Notes: generated by a model not told the origin, from the letters alone. A DNA stretch of 64,000 nt from Collinsella provencensis (GCF_900199705.1 NZ_LT904908.1:129505-193504); one strand, 5' to 3'; counted from the first letter of the stretch, positions 1 to 8,613 are shown. Numbers and translations: made by a program.

Positions 1-1158
1 GATGGACGCGGTGCACAGCGAATAGGCAAATTGATATGCCGCCTCGGAGAACAGCATGATGATGGCAAGCAGCTGAATCATCATGCCTGTGGTGAGGAGG
101 CACTTGGTGGGAGCTCCATAGGTGTTGAGCTCGGCAAACGTATGGGGAAGCAGGCGCATCTCTGCCATGATTTGCATTGCCTCGGAGGCAAGGATGGTAT
201 AGGAGAGCCATGCGCCAAAGATGGAGATCACCAGACCGCCCGAGATGAAGGCGCCGCCCCACGGACCAACCGCAGCCTGGAAGATATAGGGCATCGATGG
301 GGCGTTGAGCTGCATGAGCTCCTCACGGGTAAGGAAGCCGTAGGGGAGAATGGATGCGGCGACATAGATGATGACGAGCGCCGTGCAGCCAAGGACGGTA
401 GCGCGCGACACGTCGGACTTGCGTTCGGCGCGGTGACCGAGCACGCTAGCGCCTTCCATACCCACGAAGACCCACATCATGACCATGAAGCAGTTGACGA
501 TTTGGTTGCCTGTGCTGCCAGGGGCGGTCTCTCCACCCAGGTTGTTGGCAAGCGTTCCCCAAAAGTCGACGGTGAACACATCAAAGCTGAACGAGAAGAT
601 CATCACGACGATGAACGCGAAGATGGGAACGAGCTTGCACACCATGACGATGGCGTTAAGGACGCTCGCCTCTTCTACGCCGCGATTGACCAGCAAGACG
701 ATGAGCCAGTTGAGCACGGAGATGAAGACGATGCTGCCGACGGTGAGTCCGTTGGAGAACGGTGGGAAAAAGTAGCCGATTGCAGTGACGAGCATGACGC
801 CGAACGCGACGTTGCCGATCCAGATGGAAAGCCAGTAACCCCAACCCGAGACGAAGCCCACAAACGGGCCGAAGCCTGCGTTCGCGTAAGAAACGATGCC
901 GTCAAGGTCGGGGCGGACGATCGAGAGGCGTCCGAATGTCGTGGCGAGTGCCATAAAGCCGATACCTGTGATGACCCAGGCGAGCATGGCGGGGCCGGGT
1001 GTCGCGGCAGCGGAGATGTCGGTCGAAAGCGCGAATACGCCCGAGCCGATTGACGAGCTGATGACGAGTGCCACGAGGCCGATCAGGTTGATGCCGGTTT
1101 TCTTAGGCGATTGCGTCGTGCGGGCATCATAGGACGGAACGGGCGTTTTGGCGGACAT
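1..1158 (-). CDS. APC-family amino acid antiporter (ArcD-like), 3' end outside window
   Basis: The reading frame is open from an ATG at 1158 to the window edge, giving 386 residues without a stop, so the C-terminus is missing. The N-terminus carries a short polar leader followed by a hydrophobic segment with the Gly/Ser-rich pattern IGSGVFAL, typical of TM1 in the amino acid-polyamine-organocation (APC) superfamily. The last visible part reads ELNTYGAPTKCLL and then a hydrophobic stretch, which resembles the basic amino acid/polyamine antiporters (arginine:ornithine type). It should be an inner-membrane exchanger. Substrate is inferred only from family resemblance. A GAGG-type ribosome site lies about 11 bases before the ATG. 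Confidence 0.8.
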   Translation of the reverse strand, partial: MSAKTPVPSYDARTTQSPKKTGINLIGLVALVISSSIGSGVFALSTDISAAATPGPAMLAWVITGIGFMALATTFGRLSIVRPDLDGIVSYANAGFGPFVGFVSGWGYWLSIWIGNVAFGVMLVTAIGYFFPPFSNGLTVGSIVFISVLNWLIVLLVNRGVEEASVLNAIVMVCKLVPIFAFIVVMIFSFSFDVFTVDFWGTLANNLGGETAPGSTGNQIVNCFMVMMWVFVGMEGASVLGHRAERKSDVSRATVLGCTALVIIYVAASILPYGFLTREELMQLNAPSMPYIFQAAVGPWGGAFISGGLVISIFGAWLSYTILASEAMQIMAEMRLLPHTFAELNTYGAPTKCLLTTGMMIQLLAIIMLFSEAAYQFAYSLCTASI

Positions 1159-1236
1159 GGCGGTGCAGACCTCGTTTCATGCGGATAACAGTTCGGCGAC
1201 GTAGCGTCACGATACAGAATACGGCAAAAGCCCCGT

Positions 1237-2244
1237 CTATTCCATGCAATCTCGATGTGCGGGCAGTCCATAAAGACTCGTCGCCTCGGTGCACCCTGCG
1301 ACAATCGCAGCCTCAAGCGCGCGCGTTGCCACAAGACCGATAAGGTCGAGAGGGATTGCGGCGCCTGCCTCCGCATCCAGAGCGCCCGATGCAAGTACGT
1401 AGATGGTATCGCCATCGTTGGTGGTGTGCGTGGGGCGAATGGTGTGGGCGTAGGCGTCTGCCGCCATCTGGGCGACTTTGGTCGCCTGTGCTTTGGTGAG
1501 CGCGGCGTTGGTGACGATGCACGAAATGGTGGTGTTCGTGCGGTCAAGCGGCATGGAAAGCTGAGACGCCATGGCGATCATCGCTTCTTCCATGTCGATG
1601 ATGTCGGTTCCGTCTGCGGTTGCGCGCATGCCGGCGATGGGTTTGAGCGTGGCGGGGTCGACGACGTTTCCCACGGCGTTGACGGCTGAGATGGCACCGA
1701 CTTGCAGCGGACCGAGTGCGAAGGCGCGAGCACCGAGTCCGCCCTTCATGGCGCACTGAGGTCCCGCGAGCTTGCCGACCGTCGCACCTGTACCGGCGCC
1801 TACGCTGCCTTCTGCCAACGGGGAACCGGGGTCACTTCCGAGCGCCTCGCGCACCGCAGCGATGCCCGCCTGGTCGGTTGGGCGCACATCTGAGCGGCCA
1901 AAACCCAAGTCGAACAGGCAACTGGAGCAGACGATGGGGACCTTGCCCACGCCCACGTCAAGGCCGATGTCATGTGCTTCAAGTTCGCGAATGGCACCGG
2001 ACGCAGCTTCGAGTCCGTAGGCGGAACCGCCGGAAAGCATGACGGCGTGAACTTTATCAACTGTATTTTCGGGTCGCAGCAGATCCGTTTCGCGGCTTGC
2101 GGGCGCCGCACCGCGCACATCGACGCCGCCCGTGGCACCCTGTGGTGCGACGATCGCCGTGCATCCGGTGGCGGCGTCCAAGTCGGTGTAATGTCCAAAG
2201 CAAAAACCGGGGATTGCGGTGATGGCGATAGGAGAGAGGCTCAT
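1237..2244 (-). CDS. P1 (S58/DmpA) family self-processing aminopeptidase
   Basis: This 335-residue protein matches the P1/DmpA family of N-terminal-nucleophile peptidases, which cleave themselves into two chains and then act on N-terminal residues of peptides or amides. Family-like stretches are the early GVDVRGAAP, LSGGSAYGLEAA, and GSVGAGTGATVGK. The likely self-cleavage site is the Asn-Thr within DRTNTTIS, about three quarters along, followed by the small-residue strand CIVTNAAL. I chose the ATG at 2244 because a GAGGAAAGGA Shine-Dalgarno sits just upstream; an in-frame TTG at 2262 would lie on top of that site. Activity on a particular substrate cannot be read from the sequence. Confidence 0.85.
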   Translation of the reverse strand: MSLSPIAITAIPGFCFGHYTDLDAATGCTAIVAPQGATGGVDVRGAAPASRETDLLRPENTVDKVHAVMLSGGSAYGLEAASGAIRELEAHDIGLDVGVGKVPIVCSSCLFDLGFGRSDVRPTDQAGIAAVREALGSDPGSPLAEGSVGAGTGATVGKLAGPQCAMKGGLGARAFALGPLQVGAISAVNAVGNVVDPATLKPIAGMRATADGTDIIDMEEAMIAMASQLSMPLDRTNTTISCIVTNAALTKAQATKVAQMAADAYAHTIRPTHTTNDGDTIYVLASGALDAEAGAAIPLDLIGLVATRALEAAIVAGCTEATSLYGLPAHRDCME

Positions 2245-2304
2245 GGGCTTTCCTTTCCTCAACGGATGGGTCAGATGGTTCGAAACGATTCGAGCGAGCT
2301 GTCC

Positions 2305-2871
2305 TTAAGCGGACCGTTCGTCTGTCTTCAAAGCGCGGACGACTTTGGCGATGGGCAGCCCGACGACGTTGTAAAAATCGCCGTCGATCTTTTCGATCAG
2401 TATGCGTCCGTATGTACCCTGGATACCGTAGGCGCCAGCCTTGTCCATCGGCTCACCTGTCGCGATGTAACGCTCGATTTCGCTGTCGTCCAATTCATAA
2501 AAGGCGACGTCGGTGATATCGACAAACGAGCGAACCGAATCGTCTCGTACAATACAGACACCGGTGGCAACTTGATGTGTGCGCCCGGAAAGTTCGCGCA
2601 ACATCTGGAAGGCGTCTGCCTCGTCAACGGGCTTGCCGAGCAACTTGCCATCAAGCGTGACGATGGTGTCGGCGGCGATAACCGTCTCTCCCTGTTCACG
2701 ATATTCGGATGCGACCGCTTTGGCTTTGGCGCGTGCCAGCCGTTCCACCAATTCAAAGGGCCCCTCGTTCGGGAGCGCGGTCTCGTCGATGTCTGCGGGG
2801 ATAACGCGCACGTCAAACCCCGCCTCGCGCATAAGATCGATGCGACGCGGGGACTGTGAGGCCAAAATCAC
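2305..2871 (-). CDS. maf: Maf-family nucleoside triphosphate pyrophosphatase
   Basis: This 188-residue protein begins with a GTG at 2871 and opens with ILASQSPRR, the signature of Maf/YceF/YhdE nucleotide pyrophosphatases. These hydrolyse non-canonical or pyrimidine NTPs to NMP and pyrophosphate and act in nucleotide-pool cleaning and septum-related control. Further family blocks are the VIAADTIV loop with its catalytic Asp, KPVDEADA, and DKAGAYGIQG near the C-terminus. The length is normal for the family. It sits 20 bases downstream of the DJ-1 gene on the same strand, so the two are probably cotranscribed. Confidence 0.93.
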   Translation of the reverse strand: MILASQSPRRIDLMREAGFDVRVIPADIDETALPNEGPFELVERLARAKAKAVASEYREQGETVIAADTIVTLDGKLLGKPVDEADAFQMLRELSGRTHQVATGVCIVRDDSVRSFVDITDVAFYELDDSEIERYIATGEPMDKAGAYGIQGTYGRILIEKIDGDFYNVVGLPIAKVVRALKTDERSA

Positions 2872-2891
2872 GTGAGGTTCCTTTCGGCGAT

Positions 2892-3437
2892 TTACAGCTG
2901 AATGGATTCTTTAACTTTTGTGACGGCGGTTTCACCTGCGATGTCGTTGAGAATCGCCAGCGCAAAGGGGAGCGCCTGGCCCATGCCCGATGCGGTGATG
3001 ATGTTGCCGTCCACAACCACGCCTCGGTCGCCCACATAGCACCCTGCGGGGAAGTTCTCTTCAAAGCCGGGGAAGCAGGTTGCCTGGTGCCCCTCAAGTA
3101 AACCGAGCTCCGCCAGGATAAACGGGGCGGCGCAAATGGCGGCAACGTGTTTGGTGACGGCAAACTCACGCACGACATCGCACACACGCTCGTCGTCACG
3201 CAGATTGGTGGCGCCGGGTAGACCACCGGGAAGCACCACGTAGTCGTATTCGGAAAAATCGACCTCGTTGAACAGCTGGTCGCAAATGAGCGGAATCTGC
3301 TGGGAGGTCACAACCTCGCGCGTATCCATAGTTGAGATGAGCGCTGCGTGGACGCCCCCTCGACGCAGCACGTCAACAACGGTCAGACATTCGATGGTTT
3401 CAAATCCATCTGCGGCGAGTACGGCGACACCGGCCAT
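2892..3437 (-). CDS. DJ-1/PfpI family protein (YajL-like)
   Basis: This 181-residue protein has the compact DJ-1/PfpI fold. It shows the N-terminal strand VAVLAADGFETIE with the acidic partner residue near Glu16, the VVLPGGLPGA loop, and the nucleophile elbow AAICAAPF with Cys102. DJ-1 relatives are proposed glyoxalases, deglycases or redox-responsive chaperones; the close match in layout is to YajL/ThiJ-type members. Start ATG at 3437 has a purine-rich site (GAGAGGACCTGTC) ahead. It lies between the RNA methyltransferase and maf genes on the same strand, spaced 35 and 20 bases. Confidence 0.88.
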   Translation of the reverse strand: MAGVAVLAADGFETIECLTVVDVLRRGGVHAALISTMDTREVVTSQQIPLICDQLFNEVDFSEYDYVVLPGGLPGATNLRDDERVCDVVREFAVTKHVAAICAAPFILAELGLLEGHQATCFPGFEENFPAGCYVGDRGVVVDGNIITASGMGQALPFALAILNDIAGETAVTKVKESIQL

Positions 3438-3472
3438 GACAGGTCCTCTCTCGTGGGGTTGAATTGAGGGTG

Positions 3473-4795
3473 TTATACCCGCTTGACCCGCGTAAGATGC
3501 ACTACCGTTTCACAATGGAACGTTTGCGGGAACAGGTCGACCGGAGTGGCGGAAACGGGCTTGAACGTTCCCTCGTCTACGAATCTGCGCAGGTCGCGTG
3601 CGAGTGTGGCGGGATCACATGACACATATGCCACGTCGCGCGCACTCGTGCTCGCGATAAGCTCAATCGCGTCGGGCGCAAGTCCCGCGCGCGGGGGATC
3701 GACGATAAGCACGTCGGCGTCCTCATCGGGGAACTCGCGCACGGCATCGCCGCCGATGACATCAACGTTGGTGATATTGGCAATATCAAGGTTGCGGCGC
3801 AGGTCGCGCACGGATGGTCCGTACGATTCAACTGCGCTCACGAAATCGCAGCGACGGGCGAGCGGCAGTGTGAACGTGCCCGCGCCGCAATACAGGTCGA
3901 TGCCGAGTTCGTCGGGTTGCGGGTCGAGCGCCTCCATCACCAGGTCGATAAGAATCTCGGCGGCGGCAGTGTTTACCTGGAAGAAGGAGGGTGCGGAAAG
4001 GCGCATGTTCTCGTCGCCGATCTTTTCGGTCCACGAGCCCTCGCCCGAGAGCGCCTCGACGCCCGTGACCTTACGTGCGCGTTTTTCGCCTTTGGACATC
4101 ACGCGTACGATGCTCGTCGCTTTGATGGCGTCGCCGAGTACGCGCGACACCTGAGCGCGCGGGAAACCGCCTGTGGGGGTCCAAAGTGCCACTTCGACTG
4201 CACCTGTGCGGCGCGAGGCGCGGATGCCCGCGCGCTCAAGTTCGAGGTCGCGGGAATTACTCAGGTATCCCAGGGCGCCCACGACCGCCTTGATGTTTTT
4301 GGCCTGCTTTTTCTCAAAGAGGGGGCAGGTGCCGACCTTCACGATCTGCTTGGGGTCACGCCCGTGCATCCCCAGGCGAAAACGTCCGTTTTCACGCACG
4401 GGGGCGAGCTCGACCTTATTGCGATATCCCCAGGCATCCTTGGCATGGCGCAGGGGTTGCACGAGCTCGTCGACCTCGTCTGCGGTGAACTTGCCGATAC
4501 GTGCGAGCGTCGAACGCAGGTTTTCCACCTTCGCCGCATGTTGAGCCTCCCACGACAGGTTGCCCCACGGGCAGCCCCCGCATACACCGATGAACGGACA
4601 GGGAGCGCTTATACGGGAAGGAGAGGGCTCGAGCACATCTTCGACGACAGCGCGCGAAAACGAGGGGCCATCCTCGACGATGCGTGCATCAACGACGTCG
4701 CCGACCAAGCCGCCCGAGACGAACACCGCTTTGCCTTCAGGCGTGCGAGCCAATCCGTTTGGCCCGTAGGTCATGGTTTCGATGGTGAGCTGCAT
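3473..4795 (-). CDS. Class I SAM-dependent RNA (uracil-C5) methyltransferase, RlmD/TrmA type
   Basis: This 440-residue protein starts with a TRAM-like RNA-binding region (MQLTIETMTYGPNGLAR), followed by an iron-sulfur cysteine set CPFIGVCGGCPWG and a further Cys near KVGTCPLF. The C-terminal half is a Rossmann methyltransferase with DLYCGAGTFTLPLA as SAM motif and VIVDPPRAGL as motif IV-like block. The catalytic Cys lies in YVSCDPATLARDL. This architecture is that of enzymes making 5-methyluridine in 23S rRNA or tRNA. I chose ATG 4795 because GAGAGGA lies six bases upstream; an in-frame ATG at 4816 would precede that site. The exact target uridine is not determinable. Confidence 0.92.
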   Translation of the reverse strand: MQLTIETMTYGPNGLARTPEGKAVFVSGGLVGDVVDARIVEDGPSFSRAVVEDVLEPSPSRISAPCPFIGVCGGCPWGNLSWEAQHAAKVENLRSTLARIGKFTADEVDELVQPLRHAKDAWGYRNKVELAPVRENGRFRLGMHGRDPKQIVKVGTCPLFEKKQAKNIKAVVGALGYLSNSRDLELERAGIRASRRTGAVEVALWTPTGGFPRAQVSRVLGDAIKATSIVRVMSKGEKRARKVTGVEALSGEGSWTEKIGDENMRLSAPSFFQVNTAAAEILIDLVMEALDPQPDELGIDLYCGAGTFTLPLARRCDFVSAVESYGPSVRDLRRNLDIANITNVDVIGGDAVREFPDEDADVLIVDPPRAGLAPDAIELIASTSARDVAYVSCDPATLARDLRRFVDEGTFKPVSATPVDLFPQTFHCETVVHLTRVKRV

Positions 4796-4834
4796 GGTCG
4801 GTCCTCTCGGCTGCAAGCTGCAAATACCCGATAC

Positions 4835-4895
4835 ATACGAAAAAGGCCCCGTTACCGGAGCCTAGACAAATCCTGTGGTGGAGACGAAGGGGATC
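4835..4895 (-). repeat. Duplicated tRNA-Ala 3' end plus terminator (remnant)
   Basis: On the minus strand, bases 4894 to 4869 repeat exactly the last part of the nearby tRNA-Ala (acceptor arm, CCA and the following CAGGAT). They are followed by an intrinsic-terminator hairpin (AGGCTCCG/CGGGGCCT and a T-run). The genuine tRNA at 5062-5137 is followed by the same arrangement at 5036-5061. The two copies are about 75 percent alike outside the tRNA part. The copy at 4870 has no tRNA body, so it is a pseudo-tRNA fragment. Confidence 0.7.
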
Positions 4896-5020
4896 CGCGT
4901 TCGGCTTCGCCGCCCGCTCCGGCTTCGGGCGCCTCCGGTGCCCTCGCCCGCTTGCGGGAAACGCTCCGCGTTTCCTGGTTCGCTCGCGCCCTCTCGGGTT
5001 CGATCCCGGCTCGATGGATG
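4896..5020. repeat. GC-rich multi-hairpin element between two tRNA 3' ends
   Basis: About 125 bases of very high GC lie between the tRNA fragment and the real tRNA terminator. They contain short perfect inverted repeats, the clearest being GGAAACGC/GCGTTTCC around 4968-4986. A T-arm-like stretch (GGGTTCGATCCC) lies near 5002 on the plus strand. There is no convincing coding potential. It may be a small mobile or integration-derived element that uses tRNA ends. Confidence 0.45.
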
Positions 5021-5033
5021 TATATGAAAAGAC

Positions 5034-5056
5034 CCCGTTGCCGGGGTCTTGAAAAA
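5034..5056 (-). terminator. Intrinsic terminator of tRNA-Ala
   Basis: Directly downstream of tRNA-Ala on the minus strand, AAGACCCCG and CGGGGTCTT form a nine-pair stem with a four-base loop, followed by a T-rich tail. Confidence 0.8.
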
Positions 5057-5061
5057 TCCTG

Positions 5062-5137
5062 TGGTGGAGACGAAGGGGATCGAACCCTCGACCTCCTCGA
5101 TGCGACCGAGGCGCTCTCCCAGCTGAGCTACGTCCCC
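5062..5137 (-). tRNA. tRNA-Ala (anticodon CGC)
   Basis: The minus strand folds as a complete cloverleaf of 76 bases including an encoded CCA: a seven-pair acceptor stem (GGGGACG with CGTCTCC), D-arm GCTC/GAGC, anticodon stem CCTCG/CGAGG with loop GTCGCAT (anticodon CGC, reading GCG alanine codons), and T-arm GAGGG/CCCTT with TTCGATC. Its own promoter lies just upstream and a terminator just downstream. Confidence 0.96.
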
Positions 5138-5150
5138 AGGACAAGTGATT

Positions 5151-5178
5151 ATTCTAGCAACCATGTGCCGCTTGTCAA
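5151..5178 (-). promoter_or_regulatory. Sigma-70-type promoter of tRNA-Ala
   Basis: On the minus strand a perfect -35 box TTGACA (5178-5173) and a -10 box TAGAAT (5156-5151) are spaced by 16 bases. The expected start falls a few bases before tRNA-Ala. Confidence 0.75.
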
Positions 5179-5209
5179 TGAAAAACTAACACGCTTCGCA
5201 TTCGAGGCA

Positions 5210-5381
5210 CAAAGAAACCGCCCCTCACTTCACGTAAATGAACCCACCTCTGCAAGGTGGGTGCCCTCATCGTCCAGTTCCAGCTTCCTTAACAACGAAG
5301 GATACCTGTACTACGCACGACGTTTGGGCTCCCTAAATAAACGCGACGGTTCACCCAGTTGCTCCGCGAGGGGCGGAACAC
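5210..5381 (-). ncRNA. ssrS: Probable 6S RNA
   Basis: A gene-free stretch of about 170 bases folds on the minus strand into a 6S-like rod. A closing stem CCGCCCCTC/GAGGGGCGG brackets a large open region. That region holds a small 3'-side hairpin (CCCACC/GGTGGG followed by TTCA), and a distal imperfect rod is capped by TCCTT/AAGGA. A closing stem, central bubble with 3' hairpin and distal rod is the hallmark of 6S RNA, which binds the housekeeping RNA polymerase and mimics an open promoter. A TATGAT box lies just upstream at 5391-5386, and a T-rich stretch follows the closing stem. It lies just upstream of tRNA-Ala in the same direction. The identification is by structure, not by sequence match. 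Confidence 0.6.
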
Positions 5382-5500
5382 CTTTATCATAAAATACGCC
5401 GCCTGCGATACCAGTCTTGACTTACAAAAATTGTTAGCGGATGATGGTGTGCAGGCCGCATCTCTGCGGCTTTCTTTATATCGAGAGGTCTTTGATCGCC

Positions 5501-6439
5501 ATGAATTCCCTGCTCAAACCCACGTCGATCGAATCGTGTGCACTTTGTCCGCGCGCATGCGGGGCACATCGAGCGTTCGGTGACAGCGGCGTTTGCGGGG
5601 CTGCCGATGCGCTCAAGCTCGCTCGCGCGGCGCTTCATATGTGGGAAGAGCCGCCTATTTCGGGTGAGCGCGGATCGGGGACGATCTTTTTCAGCGGCTG
5701 TCCGCTTAAATGCGTGTACTGCCAAAACCACGAGATTTCGACGGGGAACTTCGGTATCGAAGTGCCAGCTGAGCGTTTGGTCGAAATCATGTTCGAGCTG
5801 CAAGACCAAGGTGCTCACAACATCAATCTCGTGACGGCGACGCATTACGCGCACTTGCTGCCACACGCCGTTTCCCAGGCTCGCGCGCAGGGGCTTGCCA
5901 TTCCCATCGTGTACAACACGAGCGGATATGAACGGGTGGAGGCCGTGGCCGAACTGGGTGATGTGGTGGATGTCTGGCTCACGGACTACAAGTACGCAAG
6001 CGACGAGTTGGGTCGCGAGCTGTCCCATGTTTCCGATTACCCTGACGTTGCCGAGCGTGCGCTCGTGCAGATGTGCAAGGAGATCGAGCGCCGCGGTGGA
6101 GCGCTTTCAGATGCCGACGGTATGATGAAGCGAGGCACCATCGTGAGGCATCTGGTGCTTCCCGGACATGCGGACGATTCGTGCGCAGTGCTCGACCGCA
6201 TTTGGAATGCAGTGGGCGACGTGCCGATTTCCGTTATGAACCAGTACACGCCCAACGCCGCGATGCGCGTGGCAGGCGGACTGCTCTCCCGTGCCGTGAC
6301 GACCGAAGAGTATGAGCAGGTGCTCGACCACGCGGATGACCTTGGGTTCACGACCATGTTTTGGCAGGAAGGTGGAGCTGTTGATGAGAGCTTCACACCG
6401 CCGTTCGATACCACGGGTGTCCTGAAACCGAGCGCTTAG
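5501..6439 (+). CDS. Radical SAM protein, PflX-like (pyruvate formate-lyase activase-like)
   Basis: This 312-residue protein has two cysteine sets. An N-terminal CALCPRACGA-type cluster is followed by the radical SAM triad CPLKCVYCQ, which holds the [4Fe-4S] cluster that cleaves S-adenosylmethionine. The rest is a partial TIM barrel ending in a segment rich in acidic residues. This layout matches the PflX/YjjI-type uncharacterised activases rather than classic PflA; its target glycyl radical enzyme is not in the window. ATG 5501 was preferred for its GAGAGG 12 bases upstream and because an in-frame upstream start at 5441 would add an unlikely peptide. Confidence 0.82.
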   Translation: MNSLLKPTSIESCALCPRACGAHRAFGDSGVCGAADALKLARAALHMWEEPPISGERGSGTIFFSGCPLKCVYCQNHEISTGNFGIEVPAERLVEIMFELQDQGAHNINLVTATHYAHLLPHAVSQARAQGLAIPIVYNTSGYERVEAVAELGDVVDVWLTDYKYASDELGRELSHVSDYPDVAERALVQMCKEIERRGGALSDADGMMKRGTIVRHLVLPGHADDSCAVLDRIWNAVGDVPISVMNQYTPNAAMRVAGGLLSRAVTTEEYEQVLDHADDLGFTTMFWQEGGAVDESFTPPFDTTGVLKPSA

Positions 6440-6574
6440 ATGCCGTGTTAAGCGTTTGGGCGTGTTGTTAAGCCTTCGGCGGTGCGCGAATCTCCTCAGA
6501 CGGACGAGTATACTTTTATCCCATTGAACGTTATCGACGCGCCTGTTCGGCCGTCTGCAAAGAAGGGTTAGCGT

Positions 6575-7003
6575 ATGGTGGATTCTCCAGCTACTCCGCT
6601 CACCGACGATGAGAGAGCCGAGCTCGAGGCCTTGCGTGCCGAGAAGGCCAAGCGGGAAGAAGAGGAGCGCGCTCGAGCGGAACGTGCCGAGCTCGAGGCT
6701 CTGCGCGCCGAGCGGGTGGCCCATGCGTCGGCTGCCTCTGCCGTTGCCGCGCCTGTAAGCGCCCCTGCTGAGGAAAAGCCTGCGAACGCCCCGGCACCTC
6801 GTACGCCCACATCGGTTTCGACTCAAGCTGCGGCGAACGCACCCCAACCCGTTCAAACGGAAAAGAGCTTCGGTGAACGCATGGTGACCTCGGATTCCGT
6901 GGATGACGATGGCATCCCCACCATGCCCATGGCGCAAAAAATCATCGTCGCCATCTGTCTTCTCGCCGTCACCGGCTTTGTGATTTACAACTTCGTCAAA
7001 TAA
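6575..7003 (+). CDS. Small tail-anchored membrane protein with coiled coil, function unknown
   Basis: The 142-residue product has three visible parts. Residues 8-48 form a highly charged helix with heptad-like repeats (AELEALRAEKAKREEEE and again AELEALRAE). Residues 50-95 are an Ala/Pro-rich low-complexity linker. The C-terminus has a single hydrophobic helix (KIIVAICLLAVTGFVIYNFVK) that would anchor it in the membrane with the bulk in the cytoplasm. No family is recognised. It lies between the radical SAM gene and pncB in the same direction. Confidence 0.7.
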   Translation: MVDSPATPLTDDERAELEALRAEKAKREEEERARAERAELEALRAERVAHASAASAVAAPVSAPAEEKPANAPAPRTPTSVSTQAAANAPQPVQTEKSFGERMVTSDSVDDDGIPTMPMAQKIIVAICLLAVTGFVIYNFVK

Positions 7004-7068
7004 ACGGTCGCGGGCGCCTGTCTGGAAGGACGGGCGCCTATCTTCAAGAGGGAAAGAAGGAACCCAAC

Positions 7069-8580
7069 ATGGCTTTGACTGATGCCACTTATCCGACCGA
7101 TGTTTCAATGAACACGGACCTCTACGAGCTCACTATGGCTCAGGGCTATTGGGAGTGCGGCCACCTCAATGAGCAGGCGTGCTTCACGGCGTTTTTCCGC
7201 GATGCCCCGTTTGAGGGCGGCTATGCCGTGATGTGCGGTACCGCTGAAATCGCCGAGCTCATTGAGAATCTGCGTTTCACCGAGCAGGACATCGCCTATC
7301 TCGCGGAGCTTGAGGCTCCGGCGGGCGGCAAGCTCTTCAAGCCCGGATTCCTCGAGTACCTGCGCGATTTCCGCCCGCATGTGGATATCGACGCCATTGC
7401 GGAGGGCGAGCTCGTGTTCCCGCGCGAGCCCATGGTCCGCGTGATCGGACCCATGCTCGACTGCCAGCTCGTTGAGACGGCGCTGCTCAACATCGTCGGC
7501 TTCCAAACGCTTGTGGCGACCAAAACCGCCCGCGTGGTTCAGGCTGCGAAGGGTCGTCCCGTGGCCGAGTTCGGCCTGCGCCGCGCTCAGGGCCCCGATG
7601 GCGGCGTGGCAGTTGCCCGTGCCAGCTATGTGGCGGGTGCCGCTTCCACCTCGAATATCCTCGCCGGTCGTCGCTATGGCATTCCCGTTTCGGGTACGCA
7701 TGCGCACAGCTGGGTCATGAGTTTTGAAAACGAGCTTGAGGCGTTCCGCGCGTTTGCCAAGAGCTCCCCGCGCAACTGCACGCTGCTCGTCGACACCTTC
7801 GACGTTCGTGCCGGCATCGAAAACGCCATCATCGTCGCTCGGGAGATGGAGGCGGCGGGCGAGCGCCTGGCGGGTATCCGCATCGACTCGGGCGACTTGG
7901 CCAAGCTGTCCGCGTATGCGCGCCGTCGCTTTGACGAGGAGGGTCTCGATTACGTCAAGGTCGTGGTGTCCAACGATTTGGACGAGCATACGATCACCTC
8001 GCTGTTCAACCAGGGCGCCCCGGTGGATGCGTTCGGCGTGGGTACCAAGCTTGCCACCTGCTACGATCAGCCGGCGTTGGGTGCGGTGTACAAACTCGCC
8101 GCGCGTCGCGATAGCGTCGACGAGCCGTGGACGCCGGTCATGAAGCTCTCAGAGCAGCCTTACAAGCGCACGATCCCCGGCATTCAAAACGTGCGCCGCT
8201 ACATGGACGCCTCGGGCTCTCCCGTATGCGATATGGTTTACGACGAGGCGTACCTGCAAGGTGAGGGCGCCCAGCGCGGACAGACGCTCGTTTCGGTGAA
8301 CGACGCGGCGCTGGTGACGGATGTCTCCGGCTTCGAGTCGCGCGAGCTGCTGGTTCCCGTGACCCGCGATGGCAAGAGCGTGGCTCCACGTGAGGACATC
8401 GAGGACGCACGCGCTCGCTGCGCCGCCGCACTCGCGTCGCTCGACGGAGCTTACAAGCGCTTCCTGTATCCGCAGACGTATGTGGTGGGCATGGAGCAGG
8501 GGCTTGCGTCCATGCGCGATGACCTCGTGCGCGAGCGCATGGCCGCCGCTTCGAACGTGCTTCCGTGGAAGACCAAGTAG
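7069..8580 (+). CDS. pncB: Nicotinate phosphoribosyltransferase
   Basis: This 503-residue protein starts NTDLYELTMAQGYWE, the typical N-terminus of the long-type nicotinate phosphoribosyltransferases, which join nicotinate and PRPP to nicotinate mononucleotide in NAD salvage. Other conserved blocks are EFGLRRAQGPDGG, SGTHAHSWVMSF, LVDTFD, GIRIDSGDL and FGVGTKLAT. Length is normal. An AAGAAGGAA ribosome site precedes the ATG. The gene is followed by proB after 33 bases, so cotranscription is possible although the pathways differ. Confidence 0.95.
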   Translation: MALTDATYPTDVSMNTDLYELTMAQGYWECGHLNEQACFTAFFRDAPFEGGYAVMCGTAEIAELIENLRFTEQDIAYLAELEAPAGGKLFKPGFLEYLRDFRPHVDIDAIAEGELVFPREPMVRVIGPMLDCQLVETALLNIVGFQTLVATKTARVVQAAKGRPVAEFGLRRAQGPDGGVAVARASYVAGAASTSNILAGRRYGIPVSGTHAHSWVMSFENELEAFRAFAKSSPRNCTLLVDTFDVRAGIENAIIVAREMEAAGERLAGIRIDSGDLAKLSAYARRRFDEEGLDYVKVVVSNDLDEHTITSLFNQGAPVDAFGVGTKLATCYDQPALGAVYKLAARRDSVDEPWTPVMKLSEQPYKRTIPGIQNVRRYMDASGSPVCDMVYDEAYLQGEGAQRGQTLVSVNDAALVTDVSGFESRELLVPVTRDGKSVAPREDIEDARARCAAALASLDGAYKRFLYPQTYVVGMEQGLASMRDDLVRERMAAASNVLPWKTK

Positions 8581-8613
8581 GCGTTTTCGAATCGATGTGA
8601 CGAAGGATTGGAT

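Noticed and set aside
4998..5018. Plus-strand tRNA-like T-arm (GGGTTCGATCCC)
   Set aside because: No acceptor stem, D-arm or anticodon arm can be built around it.
4862..5164. 100-codon minus-strand frame across tRNA-Ala (contains GERLGRIEEVEGSIPFVSTTG-like text)
   Set aside because: It is the translation of a tRNA gene and its duplicated end; such frames recur in genomes as false predictions.
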